Shown here: positions 42,360 through 51,173 of the stretch, one piece after another
How the letters are laid out: every line of letters begins with the position of its first letter
Numbering within the stretch: position 1 is the stretch's first letter
Assembly: GCA_052437175.1 (NCBI GenBank)
Contig: JBQVOK010000003.1
Location: 62,001 to 126,000, forward strand
Source of the DNA: JACVCJ01 sp052437175
Lineage (GTDB): Bacteria; Bacteroidota; Bacteroidia; CAIKAF01
Reading direction: 5' to 3'
Length of the DNA stretch: 64,000 bases
Translations under genes and position numbers: made by a program
The notes under the pieces: model-generated
The model's database searches: none
What the model was told of the DNA's origin: nothing
What the model saw: only the letters and a program-made list of their open reading frames with translations

Positions 42360-45347
42360 TTATTTCAGAATTTCTACCTCGTCTATGAACTGTATGCTTG
42401 GGTTGCCCTCGCCGGGATGACCGGCCGGCAGTACGCCCGGGTATACGAGTTCAATTTCCGCATAGCGGAACTTCAGTCCCGGTTTATTGGTAATAATTTT
42501 AATTTCTGACTTATCGGAACGTTGTGTGCTGATCTTAACGGAAACCGGTTTGCTGTATTCCACACCGTCGCTGCTATAGCGGAAGATCACTTCGGAAGGG
42601 AAGAAGATCCAGGCCCGTTCATCGCGCAGTACGCGTACGTTAACGCCCGAAGCTGCTTTTATATGGCCACGGTCCAGTTTTATTTTTACGTTCTGCCCCT
42701 GGAAGCCGAGCCAGTCGCCCTTGCGCCAGTCGGTAGTACCTTTTACTCCGTCGATCAGGCCTTCGGCCCCGTTCGGGAAATAGGAAGGCATCGCTTGGGT
42801 CTGCAGGTCCACCTGCAGGTCCGCATCCGGGTAGGTACGTATGCTGCAAAGTACGGTATCACTGTTCTGTCCGCCGGCCGTGCGGGCAAAAGCGCGTATG
42901 TCCACGCTGTAATCTACGGTAAAGGGGCCGCCGTATACAAACAGGTCACTGCTGCCCACGTTTTGCAGGTAAAAGATCTGCGCGGTGCTGTCGATATGTA
43001 CAATTTCTACCTGCGTTTCTTTACGGAAGGCTTTGTTTTTTACATTGACCGCCGGGACAATGGCCTTATCCTGCTTTTCGTGGGCGGGAACGTTTACCGC
43101 GTACATATCGCGGCTGTTCTTACTCAGGGTCCAGCTCAGGCTGCCGCCCGAACTGATGCTGCCGTGGCGTATGCGTGAACCGCCAACCACTTTACCGTCG
43201 TCACGCACTTCCACAGGATATATGGCATCCCTGTCCGCCGCATCCGGGGCCACAATACGGAAGGTCTTTCCGTTTTCGAGGTGTACGCTTATTTCTTCAA
43301 ACAGGGGAGAACCCAGTTCGTACTCGGGCTTACCCGGGCAAAGCGGGTAAATGCCCATAGAACTCATCACGAACCAGGCACTCATCTGTCCGCAGTCCTC
43401 GTTGCCGGGCAGTCCTTCAGGACCGTCATTGTACAGTTTATTCAGTATCTGGTGCACGTAGAAGGGCGTTTTATACCGCGAATTCGTGTAGTTATACAGG
43501 TACGCAATATGATGACTGGGTTCGTTGCCGTGTACATACTGCCCGATAAAACCGGTCATATCGGCCTGTTCGCGGCCAGTGGTCTTTTCTTCGGCAGTAA
43601 AAAGTGCGTCCAGTCGGGTTTCCAGGCTGCCGGGCAGGAACTGCATCAGCAGGGGAAGGTTTTGCGGAGCGTACAACGAATACTGCCAGCTGTTGGCCTC
43701 GGTAAAGTTCTGATCTACGCGGTAGGGGTCAAAATCGGGCACAAATCCGCCATTGGTGCGGGGGCGCATCTGTCCTGTAGCCGGATCGATCAGCGCCAGG
43801 AAGGCCAGGGAGCGGCGCTCGTACTCTGCCTGTTTCACCGTATTTCCGGCCGCGCGGAACAATTGTGCAATACACCAGTCGTCATAGGCATATTCCAGGG
43901 TCTTGCTCACGCTTTCGTGCTCGTCTTCCTGTTGCAGATAGCCCTGGCGGGCGTACTTCAGGATACCGAAACCCTCCTGGTTGGCGGAAGCCTCTGCCGC
44001 TTTACAGGCCAGGTTCAGGTCCCAGTTCCGTATACCCTTGGCAAAGGCATCGGCAATGACCGACACGGAATGATAACCGATCATACAGTTGGTCTCGTTG
44101 GCAGCCAGTTCCCACACAGGCAGGCGTCCGCCCTGTTCGTACATGGCCAGGAAGGTGCGTATAAAGTCGTTGCTGCGTTTCGTCTGGATAATATTGAGCA
44201 GGGGATGCAGGGTACGGTAAGTATCCCAGAGGGAGAACACCGAGTAATAATCGAAGCCCTCTGCCGTATGAATTTTGTTGTCCATACCGCGGTAACGGCC
44301 GTCCACGTCGCTGGCAATGTTCGGGGCGATCATACAGTGGTACAACGCTGTGTAGAACACCTTTTTACGGTCTTCCTTTACCGATCTTACTTCTATCCGG
44401 CCCAGTTCCTGGCCCCAGCGCACGCTATTCTGCTTGCGGTAAGCCTCAAAGTTCGAATGGGGCGCTTCTTTTTCCAGGTTGTTCAGGGCACCGTTTTCGT
44501 CCACCCAGCTCAGGGCTACGCGCAGTACAACGGAATACTGGGAGTCGCGGGCAAATTCCAGGGCATGTACCAGGCCTTTGCCGTCCTCGAAACGCAGCGG
44601 AAAATCGCGGGCCGGCACCGTTTTTACCCCCGAAGCCGTTTGTATGCGCAGCTGTTTCACCGGTTTGGAAAGGCGTATAGCAAACCAGAGCTGCTGGTTC
44701 TGTGCCCAGGCGCGGCTGCCGCGAAAGCCCACAATGGTGGTGTCGTTCAGCAGGGTATAATGGCTGCCGGTGGTCTCGTCGCGGTGTTTGAGGTCGAGCA
44801 GTATGAACGGCGCCTGGTTGGGTCTAAAGGTATAGCGATGTATACCAACGCGGGGCGTAGTGGTCAGTTCTGCAAAGATATCGTCTTTAAGCATAAGGGA
44901 ATAGTAGCCGGCCGTGGCGTATTCCTTTGCATGATCGAGCGTGCTTTTGCTCTGTGTCTTCAGGTCCTTTACCTCGTTGGTGGCAAAGGGCATCAGCAGT
45001 ATGTCGCCGTAATCGCTGCAGCCGGTACCGCTCAGGTGGGTATGACTGAAGCCCAGCACTTCCTTATCAGAATAATGATACCCCGAACAGCCGTCCCAGG
45101 AACCGTCGGCGCGCGTATCGGGACTCAGCTGCACCATACCGAAGGGCGATGTGGCCCCCGGGTAGGTATGTCCGTGCCCGCCCGTACCCGTCATGGGGTT
45201 CACGTACTGGGTAATGCTGTTGGCTTTTTCGTTCAGAGAGCCTGCCAGGCTGTTGTTACCGGTGGCCGCACTGCGCGAGCTGAGCGGGTTCTGGGCCGGC
45301 AGGACCGAAACATAGAACAGGGAGCAATACAGGAAAATGCGTTTCAT
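42360..45347 (-). CDS. Glycoside hydrolase family 92 (alpha-mannosidase)
   Basis: The 995-residue exo-acting alpha-mannosidase homologue has a signal peptide (MKRIFLYCSLFYVSVLPAQ). The GH92 N-terminal motif is YVNPMTGTGGHGHTYPGATS, near residue 50. The catalytic barrel has SLWDTYRTLHPLL, GNEPSHHIAYLYNYT and GNEDCGQMSAWFVMSSMG. The C-terminal part, from about residue 840, looks like a discoidin-type module (LIDGVKGTTDWRKGDWLGF). It probably trims mannose from N- or O-glycans in the periplasm or at the surface, with calcium. The start at 45347 is set by the signal peptide; the ATG at 45446 would overlap the upstream gene. Confidence 0.94.
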   Translation of the reverse strand: MKRIFLYCSLFYVSVLPAQNPLSSRSAATGNNSLAGSLNEKANSITQYVNPMTGTGGHGHTYPGATSPFGMVQLSPDTRADGSWDGCSGYHYSDKEVLGFSHTHLSGTGCSDYGDILLMPFATNEVKDLKTQSKSTLDHAKEYATAGYYSLMLKDDIFAELTTTPRVGIHRYTFRPNQAPFILLDLKHRDETTGSHYTLLNDTTIVGFRGSRAWAQNQQLWFAIRLSKPVKQLRIQTASGVKTVPARDFPLRFEDGKGLVHALEFARDSQYSVVLRVALSWVDENGALNNLEKEAPHSNFEAYRKQNSVRWGQELGRIEVRSVKEDRKKVFYTALYHCMIAPNIASDVDGRYRGMDNKIHTAEGFDYYSVFSLWDTYRTLHPLLNIIQTKRSNDFIRTFLAMYEQGGRLPVWELAANETNCMIGYHSVSVIADAFAKGIRNWDLNLACKAAEASANQEGFGILKYARQGYLQQEDEHESVSKTLEYAYDDWCIAQLFRAAGNTVKQAEYERRSLAFLALIDPATGQMRPRTNGGFVPDFDPYRVDQNFTEANSWQYSLYAPQNLPLLMQFLPGSLETRLDALFTAEEKTTGREQADMTGFIGQYVHGNEPSHHIAYLYNYTNSRYKTPFYVHQILNKLYNDGPEGLPGNEDCGQMSAWFVMSSMGIYPLCPGKPEYELGSPLFEEISVHLENGKTFRIVAPDAADRDAIYPVEVRDDGKVVGGSRIRHGSISSGGSLSWTLSKNSRDMYAVNVPAHEKQDKAIVPAVNVKNKAFRKETQVEIVHIDSTAQIFYLQNVGSSDLFVYGGPFTVDYSVDIRAFARTAGGQNSDTVLCSIRTYPDADLQVDLQTQAMPSYFPNGAEGLIDGVKGTTDWRKGDWLGFQGQNVKIKLDRGHIKAASGVNVRVLRDERAWIFFPSEVIFRYSSDGVEYSKPVSVKISTQRSDKSEIKIITNKPGLKFRYAEIELVYPGVLPAGHPGEGNPSIQFIDEVEILK

Positions 45348-45403
45348 ACAAGCGAAAGACTTTCCGTAAAAATACGGCTTTCTGCCAAACGGCAAACCCG
45401 GTT

Positions 45404-46174
45404 TTAAAATCCGAGCATCATGGCCAGGCCGAAAAGCACCAGGCATATACCGGCAATGTATTTTACACTTTTCAGCGTGCGTTTGCGCAGCAGGTACCAG
45501 CCCCCCACGGAGCCCAGCACGGCACCGGCCATGGCCACGGACATAGCCTGGTAAGGGGTTTCCGACCCGGGAGGAAGTGCCTTCAGGTACAGCGGAATGC
45601 GGGTAAGGTCCACCACCAGGGCACAGGCAATGCCGGTGGCGATAAATGCCTCTTTGCTTAGCCCGGAACGCAGCAGGAATGCGGTGCGCAGAGCCCCCTG
45701 CTGACCACTCAGTCCGCCGAAAAAACCACTCAGCGTACCCCCGGCAAACAGGTACTTTTCCGGCAGGGCGGGCAGTTTATTTTCCCAGAAGAGTTCCAGC
45801 AGGGCAAACAGTACCATCAGGCCACCGATGACCAGGGAAATGGTATACACCGTTCTGGGTTCCCCGAAGAACGAATGTGTGTATGCCACCTGCATGCCAC
45901 TGATCTCGCGCAGGAGCCAGGAGCCCAGCAGGGCACCCACGAAAGCACCCGGTGCAAAACGCCACAATACCCTGGCCGAAATATCTTTCCAGGTAAGCGC
46001 ACACTTTAAAATACTGTTGCAGAGATGCACCACCGCTACGGCAAAAACGCCCTCGAAGGGGCCGCAGATCAGCACAAAAAGCGGCAGTAAAAGCGTTCCC
46101 AGGCCAAAGCCTGAAAAAAAAGTAAGCAGGGCGCCACCCAGGGCTACGAGGAACAACACGATCAGCAGGGTCAT
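45404..46174 (-). CDS. TauE/SafE-family permease
   Basis: The 256-residue inner-membrane protein has about eight hydrophobic segments and the repeated TauE/SafE pattern. GLGTLLLPLFVLICGPFEGV is in the first half, and GTLSGFFGGLSGQQGALRTAFLL in the second. The family exports sulfite, organosulfonates or similar anions; the substrate here is unknown. It lies 56 nt upstream of the GH92 gene in the same direction, with no obvious functional link. Confidence 0.9.
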   Translation of the reverse strand: MTLLIVLFLVALGGALLTFFSGFGLGTLLLPLFVLICGPFEGVFAVAVVHLCNSILKCALTWKDISARVLWRFAPGAFVGALLGSWLLREISGMQVAYTHSFFGEPRTVYTISLVIGGLMVLFALLELFWENKLPALPEKYLFAGGTLSGFFGGLSGQQGALRTAFLLRSGLSKEAFIATGIACALVVDLTRIPLYLKALPPGSETPYQAMSVAMAGAVLGSVGGWYLLRKRTLKSVKYIAGICLVLFGLAMMLGF

Positions 46175-46211
46175 ACCGTATATTTTTGCCTAAATATACA
46201 ACCCCGGCGCA

Positions 46212-46637
46212 TTAAACCACAATGGGGCGCTGCAATTCCGCCTCGCCCGGACCCGAACAGGCCGCACTACCCCAGCGTCCGCGCAGGTATTCCCGCCCGT
46301 TCTCGATGATGTATTCCAGTTCCAGTTCCTTCAGGCACCAGCTGGCATAGCTATACAGGCGCTGTTCCAGGATCTCGCTTTCTGTAAAACGCACGGTATT
46401 GCCCTGCACCGTGCCGCGGAATGCCATGCGTCCAAACATAGCGGTATCGTTCCACAGCCGTATCTCTGAATAACCGTACACCGTTTCGCCCTCGGTCTCC
46501 AGCACCAGGCTGTACTGGTAATTGGTGGCAATGGCCAGGAGGCCGTTCTGCGTAATGTATCCCGACCAGTAGCCGCGCACCGCAGCCTGAGCCTGCAGCG
46601 CAGCCGTAAAAAACAGGAAGAAGAGTATTTTTTTCAT
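46212..46637 (-). CDS. Small secreted protein of unknown function
   Basis: The 141-residue protein has a signal peptide (MKKILFFLFFTAALQAQA). The mature part looks all-beta, with alternating strands (GYWSGYITQNGLLAIAT, YGYSEIRLWNDTAMFGRMAF, YIIENGREYLRGRW), like a small lipocalin-type or Bacteroidota beta-sandwich domain. No family is recognised. The start at 46637 is preferred to the 299-codon frame reaching 47111, which would run antisense through the Crp-family gene. Confidence 0.72.
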   Translation of the reverse strand: MKKILFFLFFTAALQAQAAVRGYWSGYITQNGLLAIATNYQYSLVLETEGETVYGYSEIRLWNDTAMFGRMAFRGTVQGNTVRFTESEILEQRLYSYASWCLKELELEYIIENGREYLRGRWGSAACSGPGEAELQRPIVV

Positions 46638-46741
46638 AGCAGGGACTTTAGCAGCAAAGTTCGGGGATGCGGCCTCAAAAAAAGTACTGCAAATGTGTGA
46701 TTTTGAGCCCGGCCGCTCTTGAAAAACAAAAGAAATACCTG

Positions 46742-46749
46742 TATATTTG
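46742..46749 (+). promoter_or_regulatory. Promoter -7 element of the Crp-family gene
   Basis: TATATTTG matches TAnnTTTG exactly, 8 nt before the ATG at 46758. Confidence 0.6.
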
Positions 46750-46757
46750 AAACTGCG

Positions 46758-47333
46758 ATGAAAGAACGGTTCCTTGCATACCTGCGATCGGCCATTGAAC
46801 TGCCTGCCGAAGAAGAAAAGCGCGTCAGTGCCATACTGAAGAGCGCTTCCCTGGCCAAAGGCGCCTATTTTATCCGTGAGGGCCAGGTTCCGCGCCGCTT
46901 TGCCTTTGTGGGCAGCGGACTTTTCCGTTACCTGTACATGGATCCATCCGGGCGTGAATACACCAAGAACTTTATTCCGGAAGGCCAGTTCCTGAGCGCC
47001 TATTCGGCCATGATCAGCTCCAGCCCCTCGCACATGTTCATTGAAGCGCTGGAAGACAGCGAGATACTGGAGATCGACTACGGCCTGTGGATGCGCCTGC
47101 AAAAGGGACATCCCTGCTGGAACACCTTACTGGTACAGGTACTGGAACGGGCCTTCTCCACCAAGGAAAAACGCGAAAGAGAACTGCTGCTGCTCAATGC
47201 CGAAGACCGTTACCGCATTTTCAGGGAGGAGTTTCCCGGCCTGGAATCGCGCGTTCGGCAGCATATCATCGCTTCCTACCTGGGTATTTCGCCCGTTTCA
47301 CTCAGCCGTATACGAAAAAGTCGCCTCCGTTAA
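46758..47333 (+). CDS. Crp/Fnr-family transcriptional regulator
   Basis: The 191-residue protein has a cyclic-nucleotide-binding-like domain (GAYFIREGQVPRRFAFVGSGL, RYLYMDPSGREYTKNFI) and a C-terminal winged helix with recognition segment YLGISPVSLSRIRKS. It lacks the N-terminal Cys cluster of oxygen-sensing FNR; the only visible Cys is in HPCWN. The signal is therefore not obviously oxygen, and many Bacteroidota relatives have unknown ligands. An SDR gene lies 66 nt downstream in the same direction, a common target arrangement. Confidence 0.92.
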   Translation: MKERFLAYLRSAIELPAEEEKRVSAILKSASLAKGAYFIREGQVPRRFAFVGSGLFRYLYMDPSGREYTKNFIPEGQFLSAYSAMISSSPSHMFIEALEDSEILEIDYGLWMRLQKGHPCWNTLLVQVLERAFSTKEKRERELLLLNAEDRYRIFREEFPGLESRVRQHIIASYLGISPVSLSRIRKSRLR

Positions 47334-47399
47334 CACAGGTTAATGTTTTTGTGCCTGGCCTTTCGGCTCTTTGCAGCGTAATTCAATACATCCTACATT

Positions 47400-48128
47400 A
47401 TGCTGAAAGGAAACACCATCCTGATCACCGGCGGCAGTTCCGGTGTGGGTCTTGAACTGGCCTCTGCACTCAGCCGTATGGGCAACCGGGTACTGATCTG
47501 CGGCCGCTCTGCCCCGAAACTGGAGGCCGCCCGGCAACACATCCCCGGTTTGCAGACCTTCTGCTGCAACCTGGCGCGGGAAGAAGACTGCCAGGCGCTT
47601 TTTCAATGGGTGCAGGCGCAGCACTCCGAATGCAATATACTGATAAACAATGCCGCCATCGTGCACCGGATCTCCTTCGACGCCGATGAACAGGCTGCCA
47701 CCAAAGCTGCGGAAGAATTCAGCGTGAACCTACTTGCGCCCATACGCCTGTGCAAACTGTTCCTGCCCCTGCTGAAGCAGCATGCCAACGCACACATCAT
47801 AAACATCGGCACGGGTCTTGTATACGCACCGCGGGCCATCTATCCCTTTTACAATGCATCCAAAGCAGCCCTGCACGCCTTTACGCAAACACTGCGGCTG
47901 CAACTGCCCGAAATACGGGTGAGTGAAGTGTTATTGCCCGTAGTGGATACACCCTGGCACCGCGGACAGGCTCCCGCCTCGGCCATATCTGCAGAAAAGG
48001 CCGTAAAAGCCATGCTTCGCGGACTCCGGAATGAGGGCCGGGAAATTCGGGTGGGGAAAGTAAAACTGCTTTACGTTATTTCGCGGCTCTGGCCCGCACT
48101 GGCTGTACGTATCATCAACCGGCTCTGA
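47400..48128 (+). CDS. Short-chain dehydrogenase/reductase
   Basis: The 242-residue NAD(P)-dependent oxidoreductase has the cofactor motif TGGSSGVG (residues 10-17), ILINNAAIV and the catalytic Y-x3-K as YNASK, with the Ser upstream in NIGTGLVY replaced by Thr/Gly context. It resembles the DltE-like SDRs. The substrate is unknown. It is the likely target and partner of the preceding Crp-family regulator. Confidence 0.9.
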   Translation: MLKGNTILITGGSSGVGLELASALSRMGNRVLICGRSAPKLEAARQHIPGLQTFCCNLAREEDCQALFQWVQAQHSECNILINNAAIVHRISFDADEQAATKAAEEFSVNLLAPIRLCKLFLPLLKQHANAHIINIGTGLVYAPRAIYPFYNASKAALHAFTQTLRLQLPEIRVSEVLLPVVDTPWHRGQAPASAISAEKAVKAMLRGLRNEGREIRVGKVKLLYVISRLWPALAVRIINRL

Positions 48129-48138
48129 GAAAAAGCCT

Positions 48139-48906
48139 TCAGAGGATCTTGTTGTTCACCGCGTAGGAAAGCGCTTCCACAATGCTGCTTACCCCGAAGT
48201 TTTCGAAGATACGGCGGCGGTAATATTTTACGGTATCGGGCACCACGCACATTTTTTCGGCGATCTGGCTAATGGTCAGCCCCTGTGCGTACAGGCGCAG
48301 CACTTCTGTTTCGCGCTGGCTGAGCCGGGGTTTCTGTGCCTTTTGCCAGGTTCCGCTGCCTGTATCCAGCTTCCAGTATTCGTCGCTACCCTGGCGCTGT
48401 ATCACAATGTTGCCGGCCTGCCGGTGCGGCGATACCGACACCAGGCACATGGCCTTCCACAGTTTCCCGGTGCTGGTCAGGAACAGGGGCGTAAGCCGGT
48501 GGTTGATCAGTGTTTTCTTACCGTCGGGGCCCTGCAGGTGAAAATCGTAGGCAATGCTGTACTGCTTTTTTTCTGCATCGGGCAGACGGTCATAAAAATC
48601 AAAACCCGCCGCATTGATCAGGTTCAGCAGTTCCAGGTCGGCCGGGGGCACATTCCGGAAATAAAAGTCGTAACCCATTGCCTGTACTTCCTGCGCGGTG
48701 TGTCCGCAGAGGAAAAGCGGGTTTTCGGACACGTACTCAAAAGCCATACGGCTGTAGTCGATCAGGTACACGCTTTCGTAACTGAGCCGGGCAAAGGCTT
48801 TTACCACATCCAGGTAATCGCCGGTCTGTCGTCCGTCCTCGGCCGTTACTTCGCTAACTTTATTGCGGGTGAGCAGGGTTGACGCTGCCTGTGATTTGCT
48901 TTTCAT
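48139..48906 (-). CDS. LuxR-family regulator with PAS-like sensor domain
   Basis: The 255-residue protein has an N-terminal PAS-like region (SYESVYLIDYSRMAFEYVSE, YDFHLQGPDGKKTLINHRLTP). A GerE/LuxR helix-turn-helix follows (LSQRETEVLRLYAQGLTISQ, then TVKYYRRRIFENFGVSSIVE). The ligand is unknown and there is no receiver domain. It converges on the SDR gene with a 10-nt gap. A TACTTTTG -7 element lies at 48915-48922. Confidence 0.9.
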   Translation of the reverse strand: MKSKSQAASTLLTRNKVSEVTAEDGRQTGDYLDVVKAFARLSYESVYLIDYSRMAFEYVSENPLFLCGHTAQEVQAMGYDFYFRNVPPADLELLNLINAAGFDFYDRLPDAEKKQYSIAYDFHLQGPDGKKTLINHRLTPLFLTSTGKLWKAMCLVSVSPHRQAGNIVIQRQGSDEYWKLDTGSGTWQKAQKPRLSQRETEVLRLYAQGLTISQIAEKMCVVPDTVKYYRRRIFENFGVSSIVEALSYAVNNKIL

Positions 48907-48914
48907 TCTTACAT

Positions 48915-48922
48915 CAAAAGTA
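48915..48922 (-). promoter_or_regulatory. Promoter -7 element of the LuxR-family gene
   Basis: The minus strand reads TACTTTTG, an exact TAnnTTTG match 8 nt before the start at 48906. Confidence 0.55.
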
Positions 48923-48997
48923 CGGCAAACTACACTATGGTGTAACGGTCCCGAGAAATACTTTCCGGAATTTTGACAGCGTTCTACGTTTTGTTTT

Positions 48998-49252
48998 ATG
49001 ACACAAAAACCGCTCTACGAGCTGAACCGGGAAGAGCTGCACAAACAAAAGCGCCTGCTGAAAGGCGCACTGCTCGGGTTTGCACTGCTCGGGTTCTTTA
49101 TGACGGGCCTGAATATATGGTTATTGCTGTACACACGTGCCGATACGGCGCTGATCGCCGCTTCCGCAGCGCTTATTGCCGGCGTTCTGCCCCTGTGGAG
49201 CTCCCTGAACCGGGTAAATGCCGAAATTAAGGCCCGGCCGCCAAAAATCTGA
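48998..49252 (+). CDS. Small two-helix membrane protein
   Basis: The 84-residue protein has a charged N-terminal helix (LYELNREELHKQKRLLKG) and two hydrophobic segments (ALLGFALLGFFMTGLNIWLL and ALIAASAALIAGVLPLWSSL). No family is recognised. It lies 13 nt before the DUF3667 gene, which is also a membrane protein, and is probably cotranscribed with it. Confidence 0.75.
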   Translation: MTQKPLYELNREELHKQKRLLKGALLGFALLGFFMTGLNIWLLLYTRADTALIAASAALIAGVLPLWSSLNRVNAEIKARPPKI

Positions 49253-49265
49253 TAACCAACAATGT

Positions 49266-50015
49266 ATGTCCGAAAGCCCAACGAACTGTTTACACTGTGA
49301 GGAGCCCTTAACGGGCAATTATTGTGCGCATTGCGGCCAGAAAGCAACTACCCGGCGCTTTTCTGCGGCCGGCTTTGTAACGTACGACCTGCTGCAGGGT
49401 ATATGGGGCGTAGACAAAGGGCTGCTCTTTACGCTGAAAGAACTGTTCAGCCGTCCGGGACACAGCATCCGGGAGTTTATCCAGGGAAAACGGGCCGGGC
49501 ATTTCAACTACATTTCGCTGGCACTGTTCATTGTGGGATTAGGCCTTTTCCTGAACGAATACAGCGTACACAGGCTCTCCGATATTATTCCGGACCCGCA
49601 CAAGGCCATGGCTTCTGTAGAAAAACTGACCATAAAATACCCCAAACTGCTGCTCATTGTTTCCATTCCTGTTTGCTCGCTGTTCAGCTGGTTGTGGTTC
49701 CGCAGGGCAAAGCTCAATATAGCCGAGCACCTGGTCATGAATACCTACAAGGCATCCGGCGAACTGGTCATTGAACTGCTTTTTACCCTGGTTACCATCT
49801 TTTACCATAACAAACAGGGTTTGTATGTGGTGTACAATATTACGGCCACGCTTACCACGCTGTACGGCATCTGGTTCTATATCCAGTTCTTTTCCGTTTA
49901 CGGTTACAGCAAAGCGGGACTTATTATACGCAGCATACTGATACCGGCATCGATCTCTTTCTTTTTTATGCTGGTCGGCCTGCTTACTACCGTGTTCATA
50001 CACAGGACGCCCTGA
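49266..50015 (+). CDS. DUF3667 membrane protein with N-terminal zinc ribbon
   Basis: The 249-residue protein starts with a zinc ribbon (C8 and C11, then YCAHCGQ at 19-25). DUF3667 motifs follow (DLLQGIWGVDKGLLFTLKEL, RPGHSIREFIQGKRAGHFNY). About five transmembrane segments follow. The function of the family is unknown. The start at 49266 is preferred to 49218 because the extension overlaps the upstream gene and the ribbon is complete from 49266. Confidence 0.87.
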   Translation: MSESPTNCLHCEEPLTGNYCAHCGQKATTRRFSAAGFVTYDLLQGIWGVDKGLLFTLKELFSRPGHSIREFIQGKRAGHFNYISLALFIVGLGLFLNEYSVHRLSDIIPDPHKAMASVEKLTIKYPKLLLIVSIPVCSLFSWLWFRRAKLNIAEHLVMNTYKASGELVIELLFTLVTIFYHNKQGLYVVYNITATLTTLYGIWFYIQFFSVYGYSKAGLIIRSILIPASISFFFMLVGLLTTVFIHRTP

Positions 50016-50032
50016 GTCCGGCGCAAAAGAAC

Positions 50033-50710
50033 TCAGCGGCACTCGGTCATGGCCGGTTCCGGCGCAAGATATGCCTGCACGATGCCACTGCGGTAAACCA
50101 GGAAAAAAGCCAGCACGATACTCAGCAGGGGAAGGGCCCTGCGCAGGTATATGCGCCATTCCTGTTTCACGAACTGCAGCAGGTACTGGGCACTCATCAT
50201 CGCCGGAACCGTACCTAAACCGAACATCAACATAAAGCCGGCACTGTGCAGCGGATGAGCCTCTGCAACAGCAGCCAGCAGCGAGGTATACAGGAGTCCG
50301 CAGGGTATCAGGGCATTAAAGGCGCCCATACCCACATAACTCCAGTAATTCTTTTGCCGGAACAGGGGCCGGAACAGCTGCCGCAGGTTATTCATCCAGC
50401 CGGCGGGCAGTGGTATACGTTCCAGCAGATCGCGGGAGAACAGGGAGAACAAGCCGCTGATCAGCAATATAAAAGCCGAAGCCAGCATAAGCCAGGCACC
50501 GGCGCCACTGAGCGAAACCAGGTAACCGGCCCAGCCCGTGAGCATACCCAGGAATGCATATACCAGGATACGTGCCAGGTTGTAGAGCAGCAATCCGCCT
50601 ACTTTACCCGCCGCAGAGTTCCGCTCCGGCAGCATGAGGCTCAGCGGACCGCACATACCGGCGCAGTGCATACTGCCCAGCAATCCCATAATAAAGGCTG
50701 CGCCGATCAT
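50033..50710 (-). CDS. SafE/DsbD-type membrane protein of the cbb3 operon
   Basis: The 225-residue polytopic inner-membrane protein has the opening MIGAAFIMGLLGSMHCAGMCGPL, shown here in its key part GSMHCAGMCGP. The His and two Cys are typical of the UreH-like/DsbD_2 permeases that end cbb3 operons. The family is thought to help copper handling during oxidase assembly, which is family-level knowledge. A later FGLGTVPAMM repeats the internal symmetry. Its ATG overlaps the ccoH stop by 4 nt, so translation is coupled. Confidence 0.88.
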   Translation of the reverse strand: MIGAAFIMGLLGSMHCAGMCGPLSLMLPERNSAAGKVGGLLLYNLARILVYAFLGMLTGWAGYLVSLSGAGAWLMLASAFILLISGLFSLFSRDLLERIPLPAGWMNNLRQLFRPLFRQKNYWSYVGMGAFNALIPCGLLYTSLLAAVAEAHPLHSAGFMLMFGLGTVPAMMSAQYLLQFVKQEWRIYLRRALPLLSIVLAFFLVYRSGIVQAYLAPEPAMTECR

Positions 50711-51153
50711 GGCCGCAGGGTTAAGGTATCTTCGAGCAGGTATTCGGTTTTTCCCAGGCTCCAGGCCAGTTGCAATTTCCAGAAACCGGGCGCCAGTTCA
50801 GCGGCCGGGACCTGTTGCTGTAATGCGGTATCGGGCTGAATGGGAAATGTACGATCGAGCGCCGCATCGGACGGACGAAACAAACGGATCTCCCCCCGGA
50901 ACTGCGGATTCTTCCGGAAATTGGCCGGGAAGCTGAAGCGCAGTCCGTTTTCTTCCTGCCGGTAGCTCAGTAGCGGTTTAAAGGCCCGGCCCCGGCGGAG
51001 CTGTTCCATTTTGGTGCCGTGGGTAAGTTCGGCGGCGTAATAATTCTCTGTTTCCAGGTCGAAATTCTTGCGGTAGGCAAAGAACCCGAGGGTACTGATG
51101 CCCAGCGCAAACAGCAGCCAGGGCAGAAAAATGAGGTTTTTATTCTTGAACAT
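50707..51153 (-). CDS. ccoH: FixH-type cbb3 oxidase assembly protein
   Basis: The 148-residue protein has one N-terminal membrane helix (NLIFLPWLLFALGISTLGFF) and a FixH-like extracytoplasmic domain (NFDLETENYYAAELTHG, GEIRLFRPSDAALDR). CcoH/FixH interacts with CcoP and CcoI during assembly. It lies 20 nt after ccoG. The leader TTCTACCCGTT directly precedes the ATG, almost the same as that of ccoG. Confidence 0.88.
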   Translation of the reverse strand: MFKNKNLIFLPWLLFALGISTLGFFAYRKNFDLETENYYAAELTHGTKMEQLRRGRAFKPLLSYRQEENGLRFSFPANFRKNPQFRGEIRLFRPSDAALDRTFPIQPDTALQQQVPAAELAPGFWKLQLAWSLGKTEYLLEDTLTLRP

Positions 51154-51173
51154 AACGGGTAGAATTTTAAAGA

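Noticed and set aside
43281..45407. 708-codon open frame antisense to the GH92 gene
   Set aside because: It mirrors the GH92 reading frame and shows no family features, signal peptide or promoter.
46638..47111. Extension of the small secreted protein to a 299-residue product
   Set aside because: The extension runs antisense through the Crp-family gene; the signal peptide starts at 46637.
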